From Salinibaculum sp. SYNS191 (GTDB taxonomy: Archaea > Halobacteriota > Halobacteria > Halobacteriales > Haloarculaceae), in NCBI RefSeq assembly GCF_037338445.1, contig NZ_CP147838.1:3782001-3846000 (forward strand): a DNA stretch of 64,000 bases, in the 5' to 3' direction. Each line of letters begins with the position of its first letter. The first letter of the stretch is position 1. Of the stretch, positions 49,617 to 59,078 are shown piece by piece. The position numbers and the translations under genes are program-made. The notes beneath the pieces were generated by a model. It did no database searches, was not told the DNA's origin, and saw only the letters and a list, made by a program, of their open reading frames with translations.

Positions 49617-51620
49617 ATGTCAGACACGATTTCACTCACCGCCGACCACGACAGGAGTCGCGAGCGGCTGTACGACGTCGTCGCCAGCGAGGACCAGTCG
49701 CTCCGGGAGAAACGGCAGGCAATCGTCGACGTCGGGACGGAGTACCTGGGTGTCAGCCTCGGCTTCGTCTCGGAAATCGATACGGAGTCGGGACAGTTCG
49801 AGGTCCTCGTCAGCACGGACGAGACGATACTGGCCGAAGGTTCGGTCTACGACCTCTCGCGAACCTACTGCCGGCGGTGCGTCGAGACCGGGCGCTCCCT
49901 GGCGGTCTCCGACGCGCGCAGCGAGGGATGGGCGGACGACCCCGCGTACGTGGAACACGGGCTCGGGTGCCATCTCGGCACCCCGATTCACGACGACGGT
50001 GACCTCGTGGGGACCATCTGCTTCGCGGACCGGCCGGAGCGGGAGACGGAGTTCTCGACTACCGAGCGGGCCTTCGTCGAACTCGCGGCGCGGCTTCTGG
50101 GCCGGGAGCGGGAGTTCGTCCGGCACGAGCGGGAGCTGAACGAGCGCGACGAGCGCCTGGACCGACGGGAGAAGGAACTGAACGAGTCCGAACAGAAGTA
50201 CGAGTCGCTGGTCGAAACTGCGCCGGACGCCATCTTCGTGGCCGACATCGAGACGCGGACCGTCGTCGACGCGAACGAGGCCGCAGCCGACCTCGTGGGC
50301 GTCCCCGCCGAGCACCTGGTCGGCATGGACATGCACCACTTCCACGTCCCCGGCACGGACGACCGTCACTGGGCGGAGTTCGAGCGGTTCATCCTGACCG
50401 GCGACGGGACGATGAGCAGGTTCGACGACGGGTCGCAGGTGTCTCTCCAGCGCCCGGACGGCGAGCGGGTGCCCGTCGAGATAGCTGCCAGCACGGTCGA
50501 ACTCGGGGACACGGAGTACGTTCAGGGCGTGATGCGGGACATCAGTACCCGCCGTGAGAACGAGCGGGAACTCCGCGTGAAGGACCGCGCAATCGAGGCG
50601 GCACCGGTCGGGATTACCATCGCAGACGCGAGCGACGGGGACAACAGCCTCGTGTACGCTAACGAGCGGTTCGAGGAGATGACGGGCTACCAGCGCAGTG
50701 AGGTTCTGGGGCAGAACTGCCGGCTGTTGCAGGGGCCGGAGACGGCACAGTCCGCGGTGGCGGAACTGGGACGCCACATCGACGCCGAAGAACCGGCGCG
50801 GCAGGAACTGCTGAACTACCGCGACGACGGGACGCCGTTCTGGAACGAACTGTCTATCTCGCCGGTCCGGGACGACAGCGGCGAGGTCACACACTTCGCG
50901 GGCTTCCAGCGCGAGGTCACGGACCGCAAGCGACACGAGGAACTCGCGGGCGTCCTGAACCGGGTGCTCCGGCACAACCTCCGCAACGGACTCAACGTCG
51001 TCCTCGCCCACTCGAGCGCACTCCAGAACCAGCTCGGGCCGGAGTACAGCGAGGCGGTCACCGCCATCCGGGACCGCGCGCAGGAACTCATCGCGCTCAG
51101 CGAGCAGGCACGGGCCATCGACAGCGCGGTCAGCGAAGAGACCGCACCGGCGGGGCGTGACGTCGTCTCCGTCGTCGAGGACGTCGCGGAGACGCTCGCG
51201 GTGGACTACCCCGACGCGGACATCGCCGTCGCGGCCCCCGACAGCCAGGCCGTCTACGCCACGGAGGCGATTCGGGACGTGCTGTACGAACTCGGGGAGA
51301 ACGCCGCCGTCCACGGCGGCCCGGCGGCAACGGTCAGGTTCGAGGTGACGCCCGCGACGGAGTCCGGCGCGGTCAGGGTGTCGGTCACGGACGACGGTCC
51401 CGGCCTCCCCGAGTCCGAGCAGACCGTCCTCGACCGGGGCTACGAGACGCCGCTGGTCCATTCGAGCGGACTCGGCCTCTGGTTCGTCGCCTGGGAGGTG
51501 ACTGGCGTGGGCGGTTCCGTCGACGTGACTGTCGACGACGGGACGACCGTCACGCTGTCGCTCAACGACCCGTCGGCGGTCGAGACGGAGGAGTGTCACC
51601 CGGCGACGTTCGGCCCCTGA
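49617..51620 (+). CDS. GAF-PAS-PAS histidine kinase
   Basis: A 667-residue soluble kinase with no transmembrane segment. Residues 20-165 are a GAF-like domain (STDETILAEGSVYDLSRTYC, GCHLGTPIHDDGDLVGTICF), and 165-195 a charged coiled coil. Residues 195-310 are PAS 1, and 315-435 are PAS 2 with a LOV-like G-Q-N-C-R-L-L-Q-G-P-E motif. The H-box is VLRHNLRNGLN (His453), followed by a HATPase domain with LYELGENAAVHG, DDGPGLPESE and GLGLWFVAWEV. The LOV-type cysteine motif means blue-light or redox sensing is possible. No response regulator is adjacent. A T-rich TATA candidate lies near 49506-49513. Confidence 0.9.
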   Translation: MSDTISLTADHDRSRERLYDVVASEDQSLREKRQAIVDVGTEYLGVSLGFVSEIDTESGQFEVLVSTDETILAEGSVYDLSRTYCRRCVETGRSLAVSDARSEGWADDPAYVEHGLGCHLGTPIHDDGDLVGTICFADRPERETEFSTTERAFVELAARLLGREREFVRHERELNERDERLDRREKELNESEQKYESLVETAPDAIFVADIETRTVVDANEAAADLVGVPAEHLVGMDMHHFHVPGTDDRHWAEFERFILTGDGTMSRFDDGSQVSLQRPDGERVPVEIAASTVELGDTEYVQGVMRDISTRRENERELRVKDRAIEAAPVGITIADASDGDNSLVYANERFEEMTGYQRSEVLGQNCRLLQGPETAQSAVAELGRHIDAEEPARQELLNYRDDGTPFWNELSISPVRDDSGEVTHFAGFQREVTDRKRHEELAGVLNRVLRHNLRNGLNVVLAHSSALQNQLGPEYSEAVTAIRDRAQELIALSEQARAIDSAVSEETAPAGRDVVSVVEDVAETLAVDYPDADIAVAAPDSQAVYATEAIRDVLYELGENAAVHGGPAATVRFEVTPATESGAVRVSVTDDGPGLPESEQTVLDRGYETPLVHSSGLGLWFVAWEVTGVGGSVDVTVDDGTTVTLSLNDPSAVETEECHPATFGP

Positions 51621-51621
51621 G

Positions 51622-52053
51622 TCACCGGCCGCGTTCCCGCAGTATCTTCTCGATGATACGGCCGGTCGAGAGGAACTCCTCGCCTTCGGCGGCCTCGCGG
51701 GCCGAGGCGCGCACCACCTCGCAGTCGATGTCGCGCTCGGCCAGCGCCTGCCGGATGGCGTCGGGGTCGTGGTGCTGGTCGTGGCCTAGCACGATGACCG
51801 CGGGTTCGATGTCCTCGATTGGAACGAAGATGTCGTCGGGGTGGCCCGGTCGCGCGTGGTCGACCGGGTCCAGCGCCTCGACCATCTCGACGCGCTGGTC
51901 GCTCGGGATGACCGGCTTGGGTTTGTGCGTGACGTTGTCGGCGCGGGCGACGATGACGTGCAGTTCGTCGCCCATCGCCGCCGCCTCGCTGAGGTAGTGG
52001 ACGTGGCCGGGGTGGAGGATGTCGAAGGTTCCCTGTGCGACGACGCGTTTCAT
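51622..52053 (-). CDS. ribL: FAD synthetase, archaeal RibL type
   Basis: A 143-residue nucleotidyltransferase with the HxGH motif in [17 protein letters not shown] and the C-terminal S-T-G-R-I-I-x-K-I motif (ISTGRII-like, here [11 protein letters not shown]). It transfers AMP from ATP (or CTP-derived, depending on the enzyme) to FMN, giving FAD. It is coupled to the JAMM protease gene upstream by a 4-base overlap. It lies in the same neighbourhood as ribH. Confidence 0.9.
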   Translation of the reverse strand: MKRVVAQGTFDILHPGHVHYLSEAAAMGDELHVIVARADNVTHKPKPVIPSDQRVEMVEALDPVDHARPGHPDDIFVPIEDIEPAVIVLGHDQHHDPDAIRQALAERDIDCEVVRASAREAAEGEEFLSTGRIIEKILRERGR

Positions 52054-52547
52054 CCGTCGAACCCCTCCTCGCGGAGTTCGCGGTCGATGTCGGCCTGGGT
52101 GATGTCGAAGAAGTTGTCCTCGGGCGGGTCGACGTCGAGCACCGGCAGGTCGAAGGGATTCCCGTCGCGGTCGAAGGCCTGCCAGTCGGTCTTTCCGTAA
52201 GGGTACCCGACGATGATGTGGACGCGGTTGCGTCCGAAGGTCATCAGGTCCTCGTCGCTCGGCCGGAGCACGCCGTTGGGATGGGAGTGTATCGACCCGG
52301 CGGCGCGCAGGTCGTTCGGAATCATGTTGGTGTCGACAGTCGCGCTGACCGGGTTGGTCTCGGTCCCGGGGATGACGAGCACGTCCGTGAGCACGGTCCC
52401 GTCCTCGTCGAGGCCCACCTTGCTGGCGTCCTCGCCCCGGAGGAGCCCCATGTACTCGTTTGGGTGGGACTCCTCGGAGGCGGCCAGGGCGAACTCGAGC
52501 GCGGGTTCGGCGATGCCGAGAATCTCGCTCGAGCGGAACAGTCCCAT
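52050..52547 (-). CDS. JAMM/MPN metalloprotease
   Basis: A 165-residue JAMM-domain protein with the complete metal site: Glu31 in [11 protein letters not shown], and H87-x-H89-x10-D100 in [18 protein letters not shown]. In haloarchaea, proteins of this family act as desampylases that remove ubiquitin-like SAMPs from targets. That activity is likely here but not shown. I begin at [10 protein letters not shown]; the frame stays open upstream, but that part is antisense to the DHH gene. Confidence 0.87.
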   Translation of the reverse strand: MGLFRSSEILGIAEPALEFALAASEESHPNEYMGLLRGEDASKVGLDEDGTVLTDVLVIPGTETNPVSATVDTNMIPNDLRAAGSIHSHPNGVLRPSDEDLMTFGRNRVHIIVGYPYGKTDWQAFDRDGNPFDLPVLDVDPPEDNFFDITQADIDRELREEGFDG

Positions 52548-52643
52548 ACCCCCTCTGTCAGTTCGCGCCCCTTCTAAGGGTTCCGGAGTGGCAGGCGGAC
52601 CATATCGAAGAGTAAAAACGGGCCACCGCCGAACTACAGGGAA

Positions 52644-54560
52644 ATGTCTCCAACGCATGGCACCGAATCTTCCGGTGTCGCGGTTCCCGACGGGGGACCC
52701 GTCGTCTACGACCTCGCTCCGGATTGCACGCTCGACGACCTCGAAGAGAACGGACGCTACCACGCCACGGTCAACGGTATCGTCGACTACGGCATCTTCG
52801 TCGACCTCTCGGAGTCGGTCTCCGGGCTGGTCCACTCATCGAACCTGGTCGGCACGTACGACGTCGGTGACGACCTCATCGTCGAACTCGCGGAGGTCCG
52901 CGACAACGGCGACGTGAGTTTCGCCGAGGTACAGGTCGCCGACTACGAGACCCGGAGCGTCGGCCACGGCCAGCAGGTTCCCGTCGCCGACGCAGAGAGT
53001 CACACCGGCGAGACGGTCCACATCGAGGGACGCGTCGTCCAGATAAAGCAGACGGGCGGTCCGACCATCTTCCACGTCCGCGGCGAGCGCGCAATCGCTC
53101 CCTGTGCCGCCTTCGAGGAGGCTGGCGTCCGCGCCTATCCCGACGTCGCAGTCGACGACGTGGTCAGGGTGACGGGCACCGTCGAGACCCACGACGACGG
53201 CATCCAGGTCGAGGCCGACACGCTCACCCTGCTCGAAGGTCAGGAGGCCGCAACCGTGTCCGACCGCCTGGCCGCCGCCACGGAATCGGTCGCAGAACCT
53301 CACGACGTGGAACCGCTCGCCGACTGGCCGGCCTTCGAGAAACTCCGCGATGACCTCCGGGACGTCGCCCGCCGCCTGCGCGAGACGGTGCTCGAAGGAC
53401 GCCCCATCCGGATGCGCCACCACGCCGACGGCGACGGACTCTGCGCCAGCGTCCCGCTGCAGTACGCGCTGGAGCGGTTCATCGCCGAGGTCCACGAGGA
53501 CCCCGAGGCCCCCCGGCACCTCCTCAAGCGCCTGCCGAGCAAGGCCCCCTTCTACGAGATGGAGGACGTGACCCGCGACCTCAACTTCGCGCTGGAGGAC
53601 CGCAAGCGCCACGGCCAGAAACTGCCGCTCCTGATGATGCTCGACAACGGGAGCACCGAGGAGGACACCCCCGCCTATCGCAACCTCGCGCACTACGACG
53701 TCCCGATTCTCGTCGTCGACCACCACCACCCGGACCCGGAGGCCGTGGAACCGCTCGTCGAGAACCACGTCAACCCCTACCTCCACGACGAGGACTACCG
53801 CATCACGACGGGGATGATGTGCGTCGAAATCGCCCGGATGATAGACCCGGAGATTACGGACGACCTCGAACACGTCCCCGCCGTCGGCGGCCTGGCCGAC
53901 CGCTCGGAGGGCGAGGCGATGCCCGAGTACATCGACCTGGCAGCCGAGGCGGGCTACGACGAGGAGCGGCTGCGGGAAATCGGGGAGGCGCTGGACTACG
54001 CGACGTTCTGGCTGCGCTACTCCGCCGGCCGGGAGTTCGTCAACGACATCCTGAACGTCAACTGTGACGACAGGGACCGCCACGAGCGACTCGTCGACCT
54101 GCTGGCCGAGCGCGCCGAGCGCGACGTGGACGAACAGCTCTCGGCCGCGATGGCCCACGTCGAGGAGGAGCGGCTGGACAACGACGCCCGCCTCTACCGC
54201 ATCGACGTCGAGAACCACGCAAAGCGGTTCACCTACCCCGCGCCCGGCAAGACGACGGGCAAGATTCACGACCGGAAGGTCGAGGAGACGGGCGACCCCG
54301 TCATCACCATCGGCGTGGGGCCGGACTTCACAGTCCTCCGGTCGGACGGCGTCCGCCTGGACATCCCCGAGATGGTGTCGGAACTCACCGCGGAACTGCC
54401 GGGGGCCGGCGTCTCCGGCGGCGGCCACCTCGTCGTCGGCTCCATCAAGTTCGTGAAGGGACGCCGCGACGACGTCCTCGACGCGCTCGTCGAGAAGATG
54501 GGCGAGGCCGAACTCGACGAGGACCTCCAGAGTTCCGCGTCGCTGCCGGACGAGGTCTGA
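52644..54560 (+). CDS. DHH-family phosphoesterase with S1 and OB domains (RecJ-like)
   Basis: A 638-residue protein. Residues about 38-105 are an S1 RNA-binding domain (GRYHATVNGIVDYGIFVDLSESVSGLVHSS), 115-205 an OB-fold (GETVHIEGRVVQIKQTGGPTIFHV), and 240-460 the DHH domain with HHADGDGLCAS, MLDNGSTEED and the D-H-H in VVDHHHPDP. The C-terminal part is DHHA1 (GGGHLVVGSIKF). All metal residues are present, so it should be an active nuclease or phosphodiesterase on nucleic acid or oligonucleotides. It resembles the archaeal RecJ-like family, some members of which have roles in replication. Confidence 0.9.
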   Translation: MSPTHGTESSGVAVPDGGPVVYDLAPDCTLDDLEENGRYHATVNGIVDYGIFVDLSESVSGLVHSSNLVGTYDVGDDLIVELAEVRDNGDVSFAEVQVADYETRSVGHGQQVPVADAESHTGETVHIEGRVVQIKQTGGPTIFHVRGERAIAPCAAFEEAGVRAYPDVAVDDVVRVTGTVETHDDGIQVEADTLTLLEGQEAATVSDRLAAATESVAEPHDVEPLADWPAFEKLRDDLRDVARRLRETVLEGRPIRMRHHADGDGLCASVPLQYALERFIAEVHEDPEAPRHLLKRLPSKAPFYEMEDVTRDLNFALEDRKRHGQKLPLLMMLDNGSTEEDTPAYRNLAHYDVPILVVDHHHPDPEAVEPLVENHVNPYLHDEDYRITTGMMCVEIARMIDPEITDDLEHVPAVGGLADRSEGEAMPEYIDLAAEAGYDEERLREIGEALDYATFWLRYSAGREFVNDILNVNCDDRDRHERLVDLLAERAERDVDEQLSAAMAHVEEERLDNDARLYRIDVENHAKRFTYPAPGKTTGKIHDRKVEETGDPVITIGVGPDFTVLRSDGVRLDIPEMVSELTAELPGAGVSGGGHLVVGSIKFVKGRRDDVLDALVEKMGEAELDEDLQSSASLPDEV

Positions 54561-54678
54561 ACGCGCAGTTCGGACCGACAGTCGACTATTCTGGCCCGAG
54601 TCACGGCGAGCAGACGCTCGCTCCGTCGAGGACTGACGGTCTCGACGGCCGGGCCCTCCCGCTCACCGCTGGTGACTG

Positions 54679-56307
54679 TCAGTCGTCCGGCGGTTGAATC
54701 CCTCCACTTCCTCTCTCGAATCGGAGCCGGCGGGCGAGCAGGAGCGCGCCGACGGCGGCGACGGCGACGACGAGTAACAGGCCGACGGGCGTCGGCGCTC
54801 GGGTCTGCCAGTCGGCGTCGAAGACGCGTCCGAAGTACGTCCCGACCGCCTCGCCGTCCAGTACGACGGCCACCTCGCGGTTTTCGCGGGCCGAGTGGTT
54901 GTTCCAGTTGAGGCTCCCGAGGACGACCTGGTCGCCGTCGACGACGACGCCTTTCGTGTGTATCTTCTCGAACCGGCCCCGCGGAGCGGCCATTCGGGCC
55001 TCCAGCGGGAGGTTCCGGCTGGCTGCCCGGTCGTTCAGCCAGGTGACGAGCCTCTCGTTGTCCTCCCGGACGTACCACGCGCTGGACAGCAAGATACGGA
55101 CGCCGACGCCGCGTTCGGCGGCATCGAGTGCTGCCTGGAGGAACGGCGACGTCCGACCCCCGACGCTGACCTGCTCGACGACCAGCGTCTCCGTGGCGTT
55201 GTCGACGACGCCGACCACGGCGGACTCGGCGTTGTCCGGCGCGACGAGCAGCCGGGTACGGTCGACGGGGACCGACTCGGGTGGAAACCGGGTCGGATAG
55301 GACCCGGTGGAGACGTTCGTCTCGACGAACGAGCGGTCGGCGTGGAACCGGTCCCACGGCACGGCGTCGCGCCAGCCGGCGTCGGCACGGAACGTCGCTA
55401 CAAGTCCGTCGACGACGCGGGGCTGGTCGGTGACGACGCCCCACCCGCGGCTGCTCGCGCCACCGACACCGGCCGGTTTCCAGTTCTCAGTCGTGACCAG
55501 CGCCCGGTCGTCCGCGACGGCGTACTTCGCGTGATGGAACGCGTAGCGTGCGCTGGGTCCGCCCACTGCTCGCACGTCGATGCCGGCGCGTTCGAGTCTG
55601 TCCAGCAGGCGAGCCTCGCGACGGGGGAAGCCGCCGACGGGACTGCCGTCCACGAGGACGCGGACGCTGACGTCGCGCCGGTGGGCCGCCACCAGCGCGT
55701 CGGCGACCCGCTCCGAGGTCAGCGTGTACGCGCCGAGCAGTATCCGGTCGTCGGCCCGTCGGAGGTGGTCGACCGCGACGTCGCCGCCGTCGGGCAGGAC
55801 GAACGCGCGGACGGTTCCGGGACCGCCGGTGACGACCGGGCGGTCCGTCGCACCGAGCGGTCGCCAGCCGTCGCCCGACCCCGGCACGCGGAGACTCCCC
55901 TCCGGTGCGTCCTCGTAGGACAGCGCGTCGACTGTCTCGCCGTCGCGGACGAGGCGCAGCGACTCACCCGTGTTGGCGAGTTCGATGTCGCCGAGCGGGC
56001 GGACCCTGTCGTCGACGAGCGGCCTCGTCCGTTCGGGAGCCGTCGACAGCACGACGCGGCCGGCTGCGGTCACGTTCGGCAGCGCGACCGACGACTCGCC
56101 GTCGGCGATTCGGAACTCACCGAGGGGGGTATCCGGTGGGACTGCGAGCGTGACGAACTCGCCGGCGTCACCCGCCGAGACGGGGTTCGGGTAGGCTGCG
56201 ACGAGGTGCGGGCCGTCGGAGCGACCCGCTGGGTCGGCCGCGGCCCCGACGGCGACGGGTGCTGCGACCAGCGCGAGTGCGAGAACGAGGACGAGTCCGC
56301 GGCCCAT
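54679..56307 (-). CDS. Secreted phospholipase-D-like protein with lamin-tail domain and C-terminal anchor
   Basis: A 542-residue protein. It has a Sec-type signal (residues 1-23, ALALVAAPVAVGAAA) and a lamin-tail-like beta domain (about 35-150). Two PLD half-sites follow: HHAKYAVADD (HxKx4D form, near residue 260) with TTENW, and HTKGVVVDG near residue 455 with LGSLNWNNHS. A C-terminal transmembrane helix (VGLLLVVAVAAVGALLLARRL) anchors it outside the cell. The first site lacks nothing essential. The substrate (DNA, lipid or polymer) is unknown. Its TATA box (CTTTATACA on the minus strand, 56331-56339) predicts a leaderless mRNA. Confidence 0.85.
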   Translation of the reverse strand: MGRGLVLVLALALVAAPVAVGAAADPAGRSDGPHLVAAYPNPVSAGDAGEFVTLAVPPDTPLGEFRIADGESSVALPNVTAAGRVVLSTAPERTRPLVDDRVRPLGDIELANTGESLRLVRDGETVDALSYEDAPEGSLRVPGSGDGWRPLGATDRPVVTGGPGTVRAFVLPDGGDVAVDHLRRADDRILLGAYTLTSERVADALVAAHRRDVSVRVLVDGSPVGGFPRREARLLDRLERAGIDVRAVGGPSARYAFHHAKYAVADDRALVTTENWKPAGVGGASSRGWGVVTDQPRVVDGLVATFRADAGWRDAVPWDRFHADRSFVETNVSTGSYPTRFPPESVPVDRTRLLVAPDNAESAVVGVVDNATETLVVEQVSVGGRTSPFLQAALDAAERGVGVRILLSSAWYVREDNERLVTWLNDRAASRNLPLEARMAAPRGRFEKIHTKGVVVDGDQVVLGSLNWNNHSARENREVAVVLDGEAVGTYFGRVFDADWQTRAPTPVGLLLVVAVAAVGALLLARRLRFERGSGGIQPPDD

Positions 56308-56330
56308 GGCCGGGCCTGGTCGGCCGTTCG

Positions 56331-56339
56331 TGTATAAAG
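56331..56339 (-). promoter_or_regulatory. TATA box of the PLD-like gene
   Basis: CTTTATACA on the minus strand, about 28 bases before the ATG at 56307. It fixes the start at the signal peptide. Confidence 0.6.
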
Positions 56340-56349
56340 AGTCGGGTGG

Positions 56350-57585
56350 TCAGACGCCGGCGGCCTTCTCGGCCTCGACCTGCACGATGTACGAACGGTC
56401 GTCGGCGTACTGCGCGGCGGCGTCGAGTGCGCGTTCGGTGCCGATCTGGTTGAGCGCCCAGGCCGCGCTGGCGCGGACCTCGTCGGCGTCGTCCGTTTCG
56501 AGGACCTGCTCCAGCGGTTCGATGGCCCGCGTGTCGCCGATGAGGCCGAGCGAGCGCGCGGCCACCGAGCGGATTTCGGGGTCGTCGGCGACGAGGCGGT
56601 TGGCGACGTGCTGGGTCGACTCCTCGCTGCCGATAGCGCCGAGCGCGCGCAGCGACGTCTTCTCCAGTTTCACGTCGCCGCCGCCGAGGAAGTCGTGCAG
56701 CGTCTCGCAGGCGCGGTCGTCGCCGATGCGGCCGAGGATGCGGATGGGCTGAACGGCGCGGCGCTGTGCGCGCTGGTGGACCGCGTCGAAGGCCTCCTCG
56801 GGTGCGATGTGCTCCAGCGCGTCGAGGATGTTCTCCTCCATGAAGTCCGACTCGAAACGGTCGAGTGCCTTCAGAATCGGCTGCACGTCCCGCATCTGCT
56901 CGTAGACCTTCACCGCGTTCCACTCCGCCGGGTAGTCCTTGCGGTTTTTCGGATTCAGGACGTCGTAGAAGCCCTGCGCGTCGAGTTGCTCGCGGACTGT
57001 GAGGTCGTCCCACTCCTCGGCGGCGTCGAGGTTGGCTTCGAGTTGTTCGGCGGCCTCCAGCAACTCGGCGATGGTCTCGGCGTCCTCGTCGGCGTCGAGC
57101 CCCGCGTTCGCGATGGTCTCCGCGGCCGCTTCGAGGCTGTCCGCGGCGCCGTGCTCGTCGTTGGTCTCGACGGAGATGCCCCGGTCGAGAATGTCGCTCG
57201 CGGCCTCGCCAAAGGCCTCCGCGGCGTCGATCGCGTCCGGTTCGCCGTCCTCGGTCCAGCGGGTGTCCCGCAGCGTCGCCGCCGCCTCGTCGACGATGTC
57301 GCTCACGTCCTCGGCGTAGGGACCGCGCTGGGATTCGAGGTCGTCCCGGAGGTCGGACAGGCGGCTCTCGATGGCCTCCGTCGGGTCCTCCTCGTCGTCG
57401 TCCTCGGGTTCGGGCAGGTCCGCCGCTTCGAGGTCCGATTCGATGCTGTCCAGGGTCGACTCGACGTCGTCGAGGTCGGCTTCTGTCTCTGCGGCCTCCA
57501 GTGCGTCCCCGGCGTCGTCGAGGCGCGTTTCGAGGTCGGCCGGGTCGAGTTCACCGGCGGGTTCGTCGTCGTCCTCGTTGCTCAT
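56350..57585 (-). CDS. HEAT-repeat protein with acidic coiled N-terminus
   Basis: A 411-residue protein. Residues 1-215 are very acidic and helical (LETRLDDAGDALEAAETEADL). From about 230 to the end it has roughly five HEAT/PBS-lyase-type repeats, recognisable by L-x-x-L-G-x-I-G-D phrases: RILGRIGDDRACE, LRALGAIGSEEST, RSLGLIGDTRAIEPL, WALNQIGTERALD. Such repeats act as protein-binding scaffolds. The partner is unknown. I start at MSNEDDDEP. Confidence 0.85.
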   Translation of the reverse strand: MSNEDDDEPAGELDPADLETRLDDAGDALEAAETEADLDDVESTLDSIESDLEAADLPEPEDDDEEDPTEAIESRLSDLRDDLESQRGPYAEDVSDIVDEAAATLRDTRWTEDGEPDAIDAAEAFGEAASDILDRGISVETNDEHGAADSLEAAAETIANAGLDADEDAETIAELLEAAEQLEANLDAAEEWDDLTVREQLDAQGFYDVLNPKNRKDYPAEWNAVKVYEQMRDVQPILKALDRFESDFMEENILDALEHIAPEEAFDAVHQRAQRRAVQPIRILGRIGDDRACETLHDFLGGGDVKLEKTSLRALGAIGSEESTQHVANRLVADDPEIRSVAARSLGLIGDTRAIEPLEQVLETDDADEVRASAAWALNQIGTERALDAAAQYADDRSYIVQVEAEKAAGV

Positions 57586-57668
57586 GGGAGTGTGTGCGAC
57601 GCTTCGGGCCAAGAGCGTTTCCCTTCACGAATCGAGTGGTCTAAGCCCGGCCGGTCCCAAGCCCGTCC

Positions 57669-58091
57669 ATGAACCGCCGGAGGTTTCTGACGGCCGCCGC
57701 CGGGGTCGGCACCGCCATCGGCCTGGCGGGCTGTATCGGCGGCAGCGCCGACTCGACCGAGTTCGACATCGGCATGTCAGCGAGCCGGTTCCGACCGGAG
57801 GCGTTCGAGGTCGAGGTCGGGGCAACGGTCGTCTGGCGCAACACCAGCAAGCAGGGCCACACCGTGACGGCCTACGAGGGCGGTATTCCCGACGACGCCG
57901 AGTACTTCGCGTCGGGCGGGTTCGGGAGTGAGAAGGAGGCCCGCGAACGGTACTCCAACCGCTCCGCCGGCGTTCTCGGTGCCGGTGAAGTCTACGAACA
58001 CGAGTTTACCGTCCCCGGGACGTACAACTACTTCTGCATCCCCCACGAGCGAGTCCAGATGCTCGGCACCATCGACGTCGTCGAGGGCTGA
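57669..58091 (+). CDS. Halocyanin/plastocyanin-type blue copper lipoprotein
   Basis: A 140-residue protein with a Tat signal (R-R-R-F-L-T-A-A) and lipobox L-A-G-C (Cys22). It has one type-1 copper domain with ligands His64 (GHTVTAYE), Cys123, His126 and Met131 (YFCIPHERVQM). It would be a membrane-tethered electron carrier on the outer face, passing electrons to a terminal oxidase. It is a single-gene unit. Confidence 0.92.
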   Translation: MNRRRFLTAAAGVGTAIGLAGCIGGSADSTEFDIGMSASRFRPEAFEVEVGATVVWRNTSKQGHTVTAYEGGIPDDAEYFASGGFGSEKEARERYSNRSAGVLGAGEVYEHEFTVPGTYNYFCIPHERVQMLGTIDVVEG

Positions 58092-58100
58092 CCGCGACAG

Positions 58101-59015
58101 TCAGTGTGCGTCTGCCGGCGGGGCGATGCGTTCCGCGTCAGTCAGACCGACGAGTTGCTCGCTCCGCTGCCAGAGACGGGCGGCTGTCCTGTCGTCTCTG
58201 GCTGCCGCGGCGGGCCGCTTCTCCGAACAGTGCGCGAAGTACTTGCCGCTCGTCCCTGCGACGTCATCCGAGACGCCCAGGTAGACCCCCGTCGCGGCAC
58301 CCTGCTCGACGCTGGTGCCGACGCCGGGAACGACGCTGAGGGCCTTCATCGAGACGCGAATCGGCGCGGGCAGTTCCCGCGAGAAGTCGCTCCCTGGGAC
58401 GAATCCGGGGTGGAAGCAGTTCGCCGTCAGGCGGTCGACGCGGCTGGCGAGTTCCCGCGTGAAGAGGACGTTCGCCAGTTTCGACTGGGAGTAAGCGGTC
58501 ATCCCGCTGTAGTCGTCGACGGTGTCGAAACTGTCGAAGTCGATGCCGCCCTGTCGATGCACGCCAGAGGACGTCGTGACGACGCGGCCGTCGTCCGGCA
58601 TCGACGGGGCCAGCAGGTGCGTCAACAGGAACGGTGCGAGGTGGTTGACAGCGAACGTCGTCTCGATGCCGTCGTCGGTGAGCCGACCCCGGCGGAAGAA
58701 CCCGCCGGCGTTGTTGAACAGCAGGTCGACGGTCTCGACGCGGTCCAGCACGTCGTCGGCGAACGACCGGACGCCGGCCTCGGTCGCGAAGTCGGCCGCG
58801 ACGAACTCGCCGGACCCTGCCGTCTCGTCGAGTTCGGAGACGACGTCCCGCCCGCGCTCGCGGTCGCGGCCGTGGACGACGACGTGTGCGCCCAGCCGAC
58901 CGAGCGAGAGGGCGATTTCGCGGCCGATGCCGGTCGTCGACCCAGTGACGACCGCTGTCGTTCCCGAACAGTCCGCTTCGTCGACGCCCGCGCGTCGCTC
59001 CGGGGGACGTGACAT
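58101..59015 (-). CDS. SDR-family oxidoreductase (retinol-dehydrogenase-like)
   Basis: A 304-residue SDR. The cofactor site is TGSTTGIGREIALSLGRLG with VHGRDRERG (NADP type), then LLFNNAGGFF, SSGVHRQGG and the catalytic YSQSKLANVLFTREL. The NCFHPGFVPG and long C-terminal part match the retinol-dehydrogenase/WWOX-like group. The natural substrate is unknown. I use the ATG at 59015, eight codons after the first one. Confidence 0.88.
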   Translation of the reverse strand: MSRPPERRAGVDEADCSGTTAVVTGSTTGIGREIALSLGRLGAHVVVHGRDRERGRDVVSELDETAGSGEFVAADFATEAGVRSFADDVLDRVETVDLLFNNAGGFFRRGRLTDDGIETTFAVNHLAPFLLTHLLAPSMPDDGRVVTTSSGVHRQGGIDFDSFDTVDDYSGMTAYSQSKLANVLFTRELASRVDRLTANCFHPGFVPGSDFSRELPAPIRVSMKALSVVPGVGTSVEQGAATGVYLGVSDDVAGTSGKYFAHCSEKRPAAAARDDRTAARLWQRSEQLVGLTDAERIAPPADAH

Positions 59016-59078
59016 ACCGGGAGGTAGGGCGCGAGACAATTGACCGTTCCGCCGAAAATCGGACGTGCGGCGAAAGGG

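Noticed and set aside
49632..51599. 655-residue minus-strand frame over the histidine kinase
   Set aside because: Shadow frame; the plus strand has complete GAF, PAS and kinase motifs.
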